Below, in pieces: positions 44,062 through 55,190 of a stretch of DNA of 64,000 nt (the stretch's first letter is position 1; the number at the start of each line of letters is the position of its first letter). The DNA is taken from assembly GCA_027604185.1 (NCBI GenBank), contig JADGKB010000039.1, positions 1 through 64,000 on the forward strand. Direction: 5' to 3'. The stretch is from Boothiomyces macroporosus (lineage: Eukaryota > Chytridiomycota > Chytridiomycetes > Rhizophydiales > Terramycetaceae). Position numbers and translations under genes: made by a program. The notes below the pieces were generated by a model, which worked only from the letters and a program-made list of their open reading frames with translations, had not been told where the DNA came from and did no database searches.

Positions 44062-46276
44062 ATGACCACATTCGCGTCTTTCATCCTGAAGCAAGAGGTT
44101 GAGTCTCAACTGGAAGACCAATGGGCCACAGATATATCGTTTGAAGAAGTAGATGGTAGTTTTGCTCTTACCCAGATAGGATTGCATCTTTTCAACAGGA
44201 TCCATTTGTAAGACAGGCTTTACAAAACAATATTCCGCTTCGTACCTATTCCACCCAGATTCAAGCAGAATTGGCGACACACCAGGATGCGCTTGCACAT
44301 CAACACTTGAGGCAGGTCCATCAAACTTTGGAATTGAATAATATTTTAGACGAAATGGATAAAGTATTGGGCGATATTGATGGTCTACTGGGAGGATACA
44401 AGCGGGATTTGCAAAAGATGAATCATGAAATAGAAAATATTCAGAAAGAATCAAAAGAACTAGGAATGAGGCTTGAAAATAGAAAGGTAAGGATATACTG
44501 ATTCAGAATGCTGTGAAATATTCAAGCGAGCTCTTGGACGGAATCGTAATCAGCCCAGATATTATCAGAAAGATTTGCGAAGGTGAAATTAATGAATTTT
44601 TTATACACCACTTGCAGGAACTGAATGCCAAAATGGCGTATGTGGTCGCGAATGAAGATAAGCAAGTAAAAGCATTCAAAAATATCGGCCCAGAGCTTGA
44701 AAGGCTGAGGATAAAGGTATTTAATCCTTTAGATAGGCTGCGGATAAAATTAGAGAGTTTTTGCTAAAGAAAATTGAATCACTAAAAGCTGCGAATACAA
44801 ATATAGCGCTTATTCAGCAGAACGCACTATTAAAGTACAAGGAGCTGTTTTGGTTCTTGATGGAAAGATTTACGCCAGTTGGGTTAGAAATCCACGCAAA
44901 TTATATCGTAATTGTAAGTACTTACTTTTGTACGGCATTTGACAAGTATTTAAAAGTAATGAATAAGCTGCAAAGCAGTCTAGCTGATAAGAACGATGTT
45001 ATTGGGGCTGATGATGGTTCGAAGCGAGGTTTGTTTGGAATGCGAACAATCAAAGACACCACAAACCTGTATACTCTAGGAGGTAATTCGTTGATAATAA
45101 GATCGCATTAATCTTGTGAATGGGAACGATTCTGGAATAATTGTTCCTCATCTAGCGGAGGAAAAGAACCAAAAGTTTACCTTTGAGCAAATATTCAAAT
45201 CGGTTTCCAGGTTAGTTTTGGACAATGCATGCTCAGAATACATCTTTACCAATGAATTCTTTCAGGAAAGATCAATCAAAACGAATGCAGAATCCATGTC
45301 TTTCTTTAACGAAGTTTTTGATCCAACGCTAAAGATTATCCAGACATTCTTGAAGCAGAATATTGATCAGACTCACGATGCAATCAGTATATTAATATGT
45401 ATCCGTTTGAATACTCAAAATATTAGACTTTTACAGGCACGAAGAATACCATGTTTGGAAAACTTTTTGAATTTGGTAAATATTATGCTCTGGCCAAGGT
45501 TTCAGACCATAATGGGTTTGCATATAGACAGCTTGAAAAAGGCAGAGCCAAGAAAGCTTCTGTCTGTCAAGGAACCCCAACCACATTATGTAATGTAAAC
45601 CTAATAGTAGATCATTCGACGCTATGCTGAATTCAGTGCATCTGTGCTGACTCTAAATGAAGGCTATGACGATGCTCTTTTGATCAATAGGTAATGTCTT
45701 TCTAAATAGCTTATCCCGGCTGAGAACCGAATTAGAATCATTGATGTACCGATTGGCGGCAGAGTTCCCAGACAAGAAGGTTTCACTCGCATTTTGGATA
45801 AACAATATCGATTTGATTCAAACTATTCTTAATGAACATTCAGCTTCCTCCTTGGATCAAGAGAAAATCTATTTTGAAAACTTGATGAAGCAAAAACTGG
45901 ACGAATTTGTAGAATGGCAGCTTTCACCTTATTTGAAATCAATGATGGAATATGTAGTAAAAGTGGAAACCAAGCAAGCCGCGACAAACAAAGGTAGCCA
46001 AGTATTCACCCAGATACACTAGAGTTACTCGCCCAAGAATTCAACAACACTTGGAAAAACAACATCCAGAAATTCAACGATACGATTATGCAAATTTTCC
46101 CTAATTTTACCAACGGCCAGAAAGTGCTCCAACAAACATTGACTGCCTTTGTCCTTTGGTACAAAAGATTCTTGGGGATATGGGAAGGGTGCTTTAAAAA
46201 CGTGAAGAGTAAGGTCCAGCCTGTCGGAATCCAATCTATATTGGTGGAGATTAAAAAATACAAGTCTACTTTTTGA
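44062..46276 (+). CDS. VPS52: GARP complex subunit Vps52
   Basis: Exons 44062-44155, 44176-44486, 44507-44716, 44737-45082, 45102-45589, 45611-45690, 45710-45993 and 46014-46276; introns 20, 20, 20, 19, 21, 19, 20 nt; 691 aa. Coiled-coil N-terminus with NNILDEMDKVLGDIDGLLGG, YKRDLQKMNHEIENIQKESK; SSELLDGIVISPDIIRKICE, GPELERLRIKAADKIREFLL, TLGDRINLVNGND restored by splicing; C-terminal helical domain ending GIQSILVEIKKYKSTF. Vps52 with Vps51/53/54 tethers endosome-derived vesicles at the late Golgi. All seven introns are needed to keep one frame. Confidence 0.92.
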
Positions 46277-46421
46277 TAGAATATTTTTTTTTCGTGGAAC
46301 ACAACCCTTGCAAAAAAATAATTTGAGTGTTTAAAAATCATGGAAAAATAATGGTTTTTTGCATTTTACAACTGCAGTCTATATTCATTAAATAGGGCCC
46401 GAATAGTTTCCGCTCTTTGGG

Positions 46422-46989
46422 CTATTTATGGATAAACGCTGAGCCTAGCTGAATTTGGAAAGATCGCGTCAGATTGGTTGCATGATTAACGACAATGAAA
46501 TCCTTGCATTTATGAATCTCAAAATATCGTGTGTATAGCTGCTGAACGAGATTGGTTCTGCTAGTGTTTATAAGACTGCACAGGAAACGGTACTTTCCTG
46601 GTGCTTTAATATGTACATCATTGAAAATGAAAAAAATTCGAAACTGCCCGTCTTCAGGGTCTCTAAATACCTCCCCTTTTGTTATTGTAGCTCCAAACAA
46701 GTTTTGCTGAAAGCCTTTCCTTGCTGCTACGCTTCCAACCAGGTAGTGTTCCACATCACTATTTTCGCCGATCAGCGTTATGCCACAAAGGAATATCATG
46801 GATAGTAACTAGTTTAAATATTGTGTTACCTCTGCTTTACCCATTTCCATTTCAAAATTTAGTTGCAATACAAGCGTCGGCCCACTGCAAATCAAAGAAA
46901 TTTTACATATGACTTTTGCTGTAAGGGCGGGTTAACCCAGCCTCCTTTCCAGTAACAGGCTCCTGCCTAATTTTTAAGGTATATTCCAT
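46422..46989 (-). CDS. Velvet-domain protein 1
   Basis: Minus strand. Exons 46989-46907 (83 nt), 46884-46830 (55 nt) and 46808-46422; introns 22 and 21 nt; 174 aa, almost all velvet domain. Seen: YTLKIRQEPVTGKEAGLTRP, LVGSVAA, FRIFFIFNDVHIKAPGKYRF. The exon lengths 83-55 and intron positions are identical in copies 3 and 4. This copy is the most diverged; its C-terminus ends LTRSFQIQLGSAFIHK without the basic tail of the others. Velvet proteins are NF-kB-fold nuclear regulators of sporulation and secondary metabolism in fungi. Confidence 0.88.
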
Positions 46990-47184
46990 TTCTAAGATAA
47001 GTAATGCCTTACCACGCTGTAGGGATCGTTTTCCCCTTTCTGACGCGAAAAAAGATTGACAAACAATGTAATAATTACTATTGGCTTTAATATTATTATT
47101 GATACTCGTATCAATGTTTATTATTTCTTAAAGAACTTTTAGGAGGATTCAGACAATTTTTTGAAGAGATATGAAAGGTAATTC

Positions 47185-47532
47185 CTACAATTAATCATTC
47201 ACCTCCTGTAATTGTGTATGGGATACCAGAATACAAAGCTTTGACTTTTTCGGTATTGCAATAGTTTAAAGAACTTGCTCTTTTACTGTGTTTTGTAAAC
47301 TGGTCAGGAACACCGCTTACTATCTGTGCAGTCCACCAACTTTGAGCTTTTCTTCCATAGGAAGAGGAGCTGCAATTTATCAAGATGGTATGCCAAGAAT
47401 ATCCAGTCGTCCATACGACAATTTGTGGATTATAAAGACAGATTTAGTAATATCGATTCGGAAACTTTAATAGAGTCGATTCAATCACCGTTAAACCTAG
47501 TATCAATACCGTTAGACCCCAAACCAAGCTAG
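47185..47532 (+). CDS. Possible small multi-exon gene, unresolved
   Basis: Tentative. A 19-nt GT-AG candidate joins EEELQFIKM to SSIRQFVDYKDRFSNIDSET and a tail ending LVSIPLDPKPS at 47532, which reads as real protein. Upstream pieces (YGIPEYKALTFS, then another 19-nt candidate ending TTTAAAG) might belong to the same gene, but the start and the intervening exon are not resolved. No family recognised. Confidence 0.3.
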
Positions 47533-47652
47533 ACAATTCTCGCACAAAGAGAACTGAACCACGTTATTTCATCAACGCCGGTATCATATTATAGCTCTGT
47601 ATATTTATAGTTATCGATACATGTCCATGTCCAGACAGAAATTGTTTGCAAA

Positions 47653-48967
47653 ATGATCTGCCCCCTTCAATTTTATAATACCACGGCGGAACCAAAACTG
47701 GAAGGAAAAAGAACTCACACAGTCTGTAAATCTTTCTAATAAAGTTGAAACCTTTCCTACGCAATCGCAAGCATTTGAGCGGCAGGAGCAAATACCAAAT
47801 AGTAGAATTTTCTCATTTGAATACGATAAAGAAAGGCCAGGGAAGCGGAAATTTGTTGTATCGAGAACTAGAGATTTCTGGGATACTTACATTCACCTGG
47901 AGAACAAGCATCACTATGAATTGATAAAGGAAGGTGATCCCTGTAACTTGTATTTCGATTTGGAATATGAATACGAATATAATATGGTTGAGCCCGACTT
48001 AGCAACTGCTGTTAACCAAGAAAGCTCCAGCTCGCTCTCCAAAAAAGAATGCTCTGAATCATATTCCAGAGTAGAATGCCAAAAACATACACTTTCAAAA
48101 GTGCCGCTTGAACTTGATATTCAAAAATTCATTGATATCCTAGCACTGGAGCTGAAATCAATTGGTGTGGATGACTTTAAACACGTTGATTTGGATTCAT
48201 CATCGTCAAAAAAGTACTCCCATCATCTAATAGTCCGAATGAAAAACAAAAAGTTCAAAAATAACCTTCAATGTGGGATATTTGTAACTAATTTCTACAA
48301 GAAGCTGTTGGACAATAACCAGTTCATTATCCGTACCAAAGATGATCGTAAAGTATTCATAGATGATGGTGTGTATACAAAGAATCGAAATTTCAGATTG
48401 TACTTGTCTAGTAAAATTGGTAAACATGCAATTCTGAACATGAAAAACGCGAAAGCCACGCTCAAATTATTTTTGGACACGCTCGTTGTTGATGATGAGC
48501 CCGCAGAATTGATAGATTATGGAAATAATATAACTAGAACTCCTATATCAAAACCATCAACTATAAATCAATATAATGGGTTGGCCAAATCAGTTTCATC
48601 AACCTACCCAGAAATCGAATACGCAATAATGTCTCATATTAATTACTACAGCACAAACACCGCATATATTAAATCAGTAATTAATCTTGATCAGAAACTT
48701 ATTATAGTGATTGGAGGTTCAAGATATTGCCATCGAATACAACGTGAACACAAATCAAACAGTGTCTACTACATTGCAGATTTAGTTTCTAGAACGTTTC
48801 ATCAACGTTGCTACGACCCTGATTGTAAAAATTACCGATCACCAGAAGTAAATTACGAGTTGGACGACTACTTTTGTATATCTGATGCGCAGCTATTATC
48901 GGCAGTAGAATCTGTTGATTCATACTTTGAGATGGATGATGATGTATTTTTAAACCTGAACTATTGA
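47653..48967 (+). CDS. PRIMPOL: PrimPol (archaeo-eukaryotic primase-polymerase)
   Basis: Exons 47653-47726 and 47746-48967 with a 19-nt intron; 431 aa. Seen: HHYELIKEGDPCNLYFDLEY with the catalytic DxE, KKYSHHLIVRMKNKKF (SxH), VYTKNRNFRLYLSSKIGK (motif III and the nucleotide-binding basic residues), and the C-terminal zinc motif CHRIQREHK ... FHQRCYDPDC (C-H-C-C). PrimPol reprimes stalled replication forks in nucleus or mitochondria. It is absent from most Dikarya and kept in some early lineages. It sits inside the velvet cluster. Confidence 0.9.
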
Positions 48968-49279
48968 ATATAATTGAAATTGCATTAAATGTGTAACCGA
49001 ATAAAAGGTTATTCGAAATGTCATAAGTGTTTCTAGATTCAAGCAAGTTGACTCATCATGTGGATATGGTTTAATTCATCGCTTGAAGGTTTTAATGAGG
49101 ATATAACCGTATTAATAATTTTTTTTATGTATTGGACCATAGGCATTTGGCTAGTCAGATTAAAGGGTTTATTTTCCGCAAATAATCTTTTAATAAGGAA
49201 ATAAGAGTTGGGGATAAAAAGGGTGCGGTCTGGCTGTGCGATTTTGTGCTGGTTATTTTTTTACCCAACCGTGTCCAGT

Positions 49280-49875
49280 ATGAACAACGAATATGCTTTT
49301 TCAATTCGACAGCAACCAAAGAAAGGCAAGGAAGCTGGACTAACAAAGCCCTATATCAAGAGCTTAATGTAAATCAAAACTAAATTAGTACTCCATTGCT
49401 GATTCTGCAGTTGGAATTTACGCAGGAAATGAGTAGAGAACAAGTATGGTAGATCTAACTATAGCTAATTCGAATGCGATTCCTTTGCAATATCGTACTG
49501 CTGGGCGAGGACGATATGACTGAGCATACACTAGTCGCCAGTGTCTCTGCGATTAAAAGGTATCAGGAAAACATATTTGGAAAGACGATAGTGGAGGGAA
49601 TTGTTCTTAAAGACCCAGAGGACGGCAAGCTCAGAATCTTTTTTATCTTTAATGACCTGTATATAAAGACGCCCGGATTTTACAAATTCCGCTGTCAACT
49701 GATAGACCTGACTACTCCAGATGTACAGTCCCATGAAATCATTACAGAATCCTTTCAAATTTATCAGCTGAAATCCTTCATAAAAGAAAGCACTTCGACT
49801 ATGCTAACAAGAGCATTTGAACTGCAGGGAGTGGAGATGAAGACTAAGCGAAGACAAGCGTCCACCTGGTACTAA
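49280..49875 (+). CDS. Velvet-domain protein 2
   Basis: Exons 49280-49368 (89 nt), 49389-49443 (55 nt) and 49465-49875; introns 20 and 21 nt; 184 aa. Motifs: YAFSIRQQPKKGKEAGLTKP, PLLILQLEF, LVASVSAIKRYQENIFG, GIVLKDPEDGKLRIFFIFND, LYIKTPGFYKFRCQLIDL and STSTMLTRAFELQGVEMKTK with a basic tail. Same intron positions as the other copies; only the first exon is 6 nt longer. It is the only copy on the plus strand and converges on copy 3. Likely a DNA-binding or heterodimerising regulator. Confidence 0.92.
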
Positions 49876-50129
49876 ATAAATGTGAAATTATTTAATGTTA
49901 TATAACAATGGCTTGATTGGAACACGGAGCGGGTGAAAACTCCGAGGAACGAAAAAAATTTTCTCGTTGGGAGGCTTCTGCTGAAAATGCAATTTTTGAT
50001 TCGGTATTTTTCCACTCAGGACCAAGAGTGAAATAAAGAAGGACTGCAGGGAAAATTTGAAAAAAATACTCATACAACACAAACCACCAACAAGCAATCT
50101 ATTCCGCAGGTAAAGGGTTCCGTAGTCAT

Positions 50130-50700
50130 TCAGCATAGCTTTTTATTCAGAGTAATTCCTTGCTTTTCAAAAGATCGCATTAGCATCGTTAGTGATCTGT
50201 CTCTCACAAAAGCCTTGATTCCAAAGATTTCAAATTGCTGGGTTTCTAATTCCACAAGTTTTACAGTTGGCGAGTTAAAGTCAAGTAGCTGGCATTTGAA
50301 CCGATAGCACCCTGGAGTCTTGATGTACAAATTATTGAAAATAAAAAATATCCTCCATTTTCCATCTTCAGGATCTTTGAGGACTACGCCTTCCTGAATG
50401 GTGTCTCCAAATACGTTTTCCTGGTATCTTTTTAAAGCAGCAACACTTCCAACAAGAACATGCTCGGCATTGGAATCTTTGCCATATAGAATTACGTTAC
50501 ATAGGAACCGCATCTGTTCCAGCTAGATTAGCGCAAGATACCTGAGATTTACGCATATCTTGCTCATGTTCGAGCTGTAAGATTAACATTGGATGTCTAC
50601 AGTTAACGTGAGAATACATGTGCGACCTTACGTAAGGTTTGGTCAAGCCTGCCTCCTTTCCTTTTATTGGATGTTGTCGAATCTTGAACGAGTAACTCAT
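50130..50700 (-). CDS. Velvet-domain protein 3
   Basis: Minus strand. Exons 50700-50618 (83 nt), 50596-50542 (55 nt) and 50522-50130; introns 21 (50597-50617) and 19 nt; 176 aa. Motifs: YSFKIRQHPIKGKEAGLTKP, LVGSVAALKRYQENVFGDTI, VVLKDPEDGKWRIFFIFNNL, YIKTPGCYRFKCQLLDF, LTMLMRSFEKQGITLN. The first intron is the only multiple-of-three intron in the window without an in-frame stop, so its retention would insert seven residues (YSHVNCR) and keep the protein open. Confidence 0.92.
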
Positions 50701-51138
50701 TCCGCGAAATAAAAGAAAACGAAAAAAGGAAAAACCTGTGTTATATGATCAATGATACTGGTATGAAACCAACAAATAACGGTAATTGAGACTGGTGGGT
50801 TTGCGATCCGACTGATTAACTAATACATACAAAGTTCTGCGAGTCAACTCATTTATAAAGATTGGAGGGTACTATATTGCACATGTCATATTTCTTTATA
50901 ATGAGATATGACTCTATTATACATTTCCTTAATTACTGCGGATAAATCGTGTTGCATGAAAATTCAGGTACACGGCTGTCAAGCATAATCTCAGTTGACC
51001 AGCGAAAACAAACTGCGATTATTGTTGATTTGAGTCATATTAATCAAAATTAAAACATTTTATTAAATGAAATAAGAAACGTAAAGTTCAATTGACTTTT
51101 ATGCAAAGTTAAATTTCTAGAGGTATTTACGGTACAAC

Positions 51139-51512
51139 AATGCTAGACAATGTATAATTGAACCTACTTAAGTTATAACCGAAAGAAATTGATTTGTCTA
51201 GATGAAAGTGTCAAAATCTTGGTATTTTTGGAATGTTACATAGCAGTACTGGAAACCCCAAATAGGTGGAATAATGTGATCTTTAGGTTGGCATTGAATA
51301 GAGAACAAGCAAATGATTATTTGCATAGGATCAATTGTCATCACATCTACAATTCAATTCCAGGGACTGCAAAACAAACCATTACAGTAAGATCAACATG
51401 TGCCCTATACCTTCAATTATTTTATAGCACTATAGACCACTTCGATTACTCAAGTTTACTGCACCAAGAACCGTTATCTGAATCTAAAGAAATTGCCATT
51501 CTATACACATAA
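51139..51512 (+). CDS. Possible small protein between velvet genes 3 and 4
   Basis: Tentative. A protein-like frame to 51512 (KILVFLECYIAVLETPNRWN, VIFRLALNREQANDYLHRIN) has no internal ATG. An ATG at 51139 (MLDN) could join it through a 34-nt GT-AG intron (gtataat ... cgaaag). No family recognised, and the intron length is atypical for this window. Confidence 0.3.
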
Positions 51513-52039
51513 CTACAGTAACAAAATAAACCTCGGCATTTGATTGAGACACCTAATAGTTTATATTTAGTTCAATCCGAAACACTGTTTAATGGGAACA
51601 ACTAAACAACTATTGCTTGGTAGATGAAAAGCTGGATGTCACTTGGACGACTTGTTCAACCCCAAAAGTATGCCAAAGTCGCTTTCAAGATCACAGAAAC
51701 TAATGTTTTGGTTGTATTACAAGTGATCTCTTTGGAAACCGATTTCATGTCTTAACGAGAAAAGATCAGTGTTCGAGATTCTTATTGGTAACGAACGGAC
51801 CCAGTATTTCTAAAACAAGTAACAACCGGGCGGATGGCAGCATATATCTGTGCGTCTATTATTTCATTACTCTGCAAATTATTGAGCTTGGTATGATCCT
51901 TATTTTTTAATTTAAAAAACTAACCAAACTGAAAAAAATTTTGTTTGAGCGGAAACTGGTGGGTTTGGTAATTCGTTCCAATACAATATATAAAAATAGT
52001 CAAAAATATATATTAACCATACCGGATGATTACCTTTTT

Positions 52040-52619
52040 TTAAATTTTGTTTCTTCTGGTTTTGAATTCGATTCCTTGAAGTTCAAAGGATCGCGTCAAC
52101 ATTGTTGATGTGCTTTCTTTGATATACTCTTTCAGCTTGAATATTTGGAAAGGAGCGGTATCCAATTCATGAAAAGTTACATCGGTAGAATTCAAGTTGA
52201 TGAGTTGGCAACGAAAGCGATACTTGCCCGGTGTCTTGATGTATAAATCATTGAATATAAAGAATATTCGCAATTTGCCATCTTCGGGGTCTTTGAGAAC
52301 TACGCCTTGGACGATAGTAGAGCCAAATATGTTTTCCTGGTATCTTTTGACTGCAGACACACTTCCCACAAGCGTATGTTCCATTTGGTTGTCTTCACCA
52401 ATAAGAACGATATTACATAGAAAGTTCATTGCTTGAAGCTTTTATAAGAAAGAGACTTACCTTGGATTTGGATAGTTCTTGCTGAAAATCCAATTGTAGG
52501 ATTGGCATAGGACATCTAAGGTTAAGCTACACTTACATCTGACTCTTTATATAGGGTTTTGTCAACCCAGCTTCTTTTCCTTTCTTTGGTTGCTGTCTGA
52601 TAGTAAATTTAGAAATCAT
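52040..52619 (-). CDS. Velvet-domain protein 4
   Basis: Minus strand. Exons 52619-52537 (83 nt), 52515-52461 (55 nt) and 52438-52040; introns 21 and 22 nt; 178 aa. Motifs: FTIRQQPKKGKEAGLTKPYI, LVGSVSAVKRYQENIFGSTI, GVVLKDPEDGKLRIFFIFND, LYIKTPGKYRFRCQLINL, STSTMLTRSFELQGIEFKTR and a basic tail RRNK. It is closest to copy 2 by eye. Together the four genes form a local velvet expansion spanning 6.2 kb. Confidence 0.92.
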
Positions 52620-53516
52620 TTGGAATCAAATTCCTTTGGGATTTTTGGTGGAAAAAAACCCGAAGCACAGTTAGCCTTATTTTGCTGGAATAACCAGTTG
52701 CAAAAAACATGTTGTATATACCAAATAAAACACAATTTGGTGAGAATATTGAAATATAACTGGATGGGCAAGATGGACCATATGTTCCAAATTAGATCCA
52801 CATTACAATTTAGTGATTAGTTGCTTATTGACCGAAAATACCCTGAGCAATTGAAATTAAATGTCAAGCGATATCTGTAGTATTAAATTCCATTCTCCAA
52901 TGGAATTGAGTTGAAATTCCAAATCTTAGAAAATTTGCGACCAGAGATTCAATAGAGAAGGTAAATACAACAAAGGCTTATCTGATTCTCAATTGAAAAA
53001 ATTATCCCATGTATGTATCAGGAGATTTATTTTAGTCATCTGTCTGGCCATTGTTCCCCAATCAGTTCAGAAACACCTTTAAGGAAGGAAACGGCGGTCT
53101 TTACTGTGGTTGAAAAATGGTTCTCGAATCCCTCAGCAAGTGAAATTTAAACAGAGTTGGAAGATAAGAATAATTGATTACCCGAACTGTGATTCAGGAC
53201 AAACCCTTGTATAAAAATCTAAGCGGGAATTGATTGTTTCAATTAATGCGGATTATTCGTTGTTATTCCGACTCGAGTTGTTTGTGGGCCGTGAATACTG
53301 CTTAAATAAGCTGAAATCGGAAGATTCTTGACCAATGCAAATTTCGATTCGCATCAAAAGCCTGTATAATTTGATCAGTTTACAACAAGCAGGTCTTCTG
53401 AAATATTGTTAGATAAAATGTGTTTTCAAAATGGCTGTTACTGGCCTTGAACTTGGCGATTTACTTGCCCGGATTGCTTTTATATGTGATATAAAACAGA
53501 GTTTATTCTAATGCGG
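52620..53516. other. Intergenic region, no gene seen
   Basis: About 900 bp between velvet 4 (upstream side) and the 3' end of PCCB. It is AT-rich with short unconvincing frames; it presumably holds the velvet 4 promoter. Confidence 0.4.
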
Positions 53517-55160
53517 TCATAGCGGGATATTACCATGCTTCTTTTTTGGTTTGCTAATCTTTTTTCTTGCTAGCATTTTCAAATCGCTAATAATTCTATT
53601 ACGAGTTTGTGATGGGACAATGATGTCGTCCAAATACCCTTTGATAGCCGCAGGAAGCGGGTTTGAAAACTTGTTTGCGTAATCATTCTCAATCTTGGCT
53701 ACTATTAAAAGCTATTACTTTTATCTTTGACATTTCTAAAAATAATTTCCACAGCTCCTTTAGCTCCCATTACTGCGATCTCACCGGTTGGCCAAGCGTA
53801 ATTTGCATCTGCTTTCAAGTGTTTAGAACTATTTTTTAGATAATTATTACCTCATAACATCATACGCTCCTCCATAGGCCTTTCTGGTAATAACAGTAAT
53901 TTTTGGGACAGTTGCTTCAGCATATGCGTAAAGCAGTTTTGCACCATTCCTGATAATACCTCCATGTTCTTGCTGCACTCCAGGCAAAAATCCGGGTACA
54001 TCTACCAGGGTTACCAATGGAATATTAAAAGCATCACAAAATCTAACGAATCTCGCTGCTTTTATGGAAGCATTAATATCGAGCGCTCCAGAGAGTTCAA
54101 GCGGCTGATTTGCTATGATTCCTACAGTTGCACCATCAAATCTTGCAAAGCCTGTAATGATATTGGATGCAAAATCAGGCGATAACTCGTAAAAAGTGCT
54201 CTTGTCGACAATCTGTATCAAATTAAGAGTACCTCATGAATAATATACTTCATATCATATGCCTTTGAGGAATCAGTTGGAATAAAATAATCTAATGAGG
54301 AGCATATTCGATGACTATGTTATTAGAGTGTAATTACGGTGAGTCTTCCGTTGGCTTAACTGGTGCAGGGTCATTATTCGATAGGGGCAAGTAGTTGAAG
54401 AAATCTCTAATATTTTCCAAGGCTTCTAGCTCATTGTTAAATGCCAAATGGGCTACTCCAGATTTTGTAGTATGTATGTCAGACCCTCCCAATTCTTCAT
54501 GTGTAATCAATTCATTTGTAACTCCTTTGATAACCTCTGGTCCTGTTACATACATGTATGATGTGTTTTTTACCATAAATGTAAAATCCATCAATGCCGG
54601 TGAATAAACCTAGTCTTAACAATAATTACTGCTCCACCAGCACATGGACCCATAATTAATGATATTTGTGGAACAACACCCGATGCCTCGACATTTTTGA
54701 GGAATATATCCGCAACTCCAGCCAAGGAATCCACTCCTTCTTGAATCCTAGCACCTCCAGAGTCGTTTATCCCAATTACTGGTGCACCAACCTGCATCGC
54801 TTGCTCGATAACTTTGCATAATTTGAATGCATGGGCTTTCGATACACTACCTCCAAAAACAGTTGCGTCTTGAGCATAAACAAACACAAGACGATCATTG
54901 ATCTTCCCATACCCAGTAACGATAGAATCGCCATAAATCTTGTTTTCTTCCATTCCAAAATCTGTGCATGTGTGCTGAACAAACGAATTATACTCGACGA
55001 ATGAACTTTGATCCAACAGCAAGCTGATTCTTTCTCTCGCCGTGAGCTTCCCTTTCTGGTGTTGCTGTAGCTGTTTCAAATGTCCGCCTCCATTTAGTGT
55101 TTGTAGTTTTAAATTATTCAGTTTTTCCAGTGTGAAGTAACACCGTCGAAAGATTCTCAT
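53517..55160 (-). CDS. PCCB: Propionyl-CoA carboxylase beta subunit (carboxyltransferase)
   Basis: Minus strand. Exons 55160-54630, 54609-54338, 54314-54233, 54212-53851, 53828-53719 and 53698-53517; introns 20, 23, 20, 22, 20 nt; 512 aa. Motifs: [128 protein letters not shown] and [15 protein letters not shown]. The pattern and the [11 protein letters not shown] segment identify PCCB rather than MCC beta. N-terminus [20 protein letters not shown] is a plausible mitochondrial presequence. The last intron has tandem acceptors TAGTAG (17 or 20 nt, both in frame). Confidence 0.94.
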
Positions 55161-55190
55161 TCAAAAACAAAAAATTAGAATTGATTAAAT

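Noticed and set aside
50791..51967. Shared 13-mer ACTGGTGGGTTTG at 50791 and 51955 as a cluster regulatory element
   Set aside because: Only two occurrences noticed, one upstream of velvet 3 and one downstream of velvet 4; too little to support a common site.
53517..55160. A PCCA/PCCB gene cluster or operon
   Set aside because: The two genes lie over 50 kb apart on opposite strands with many unrelated genes between; this is loose linkage only.
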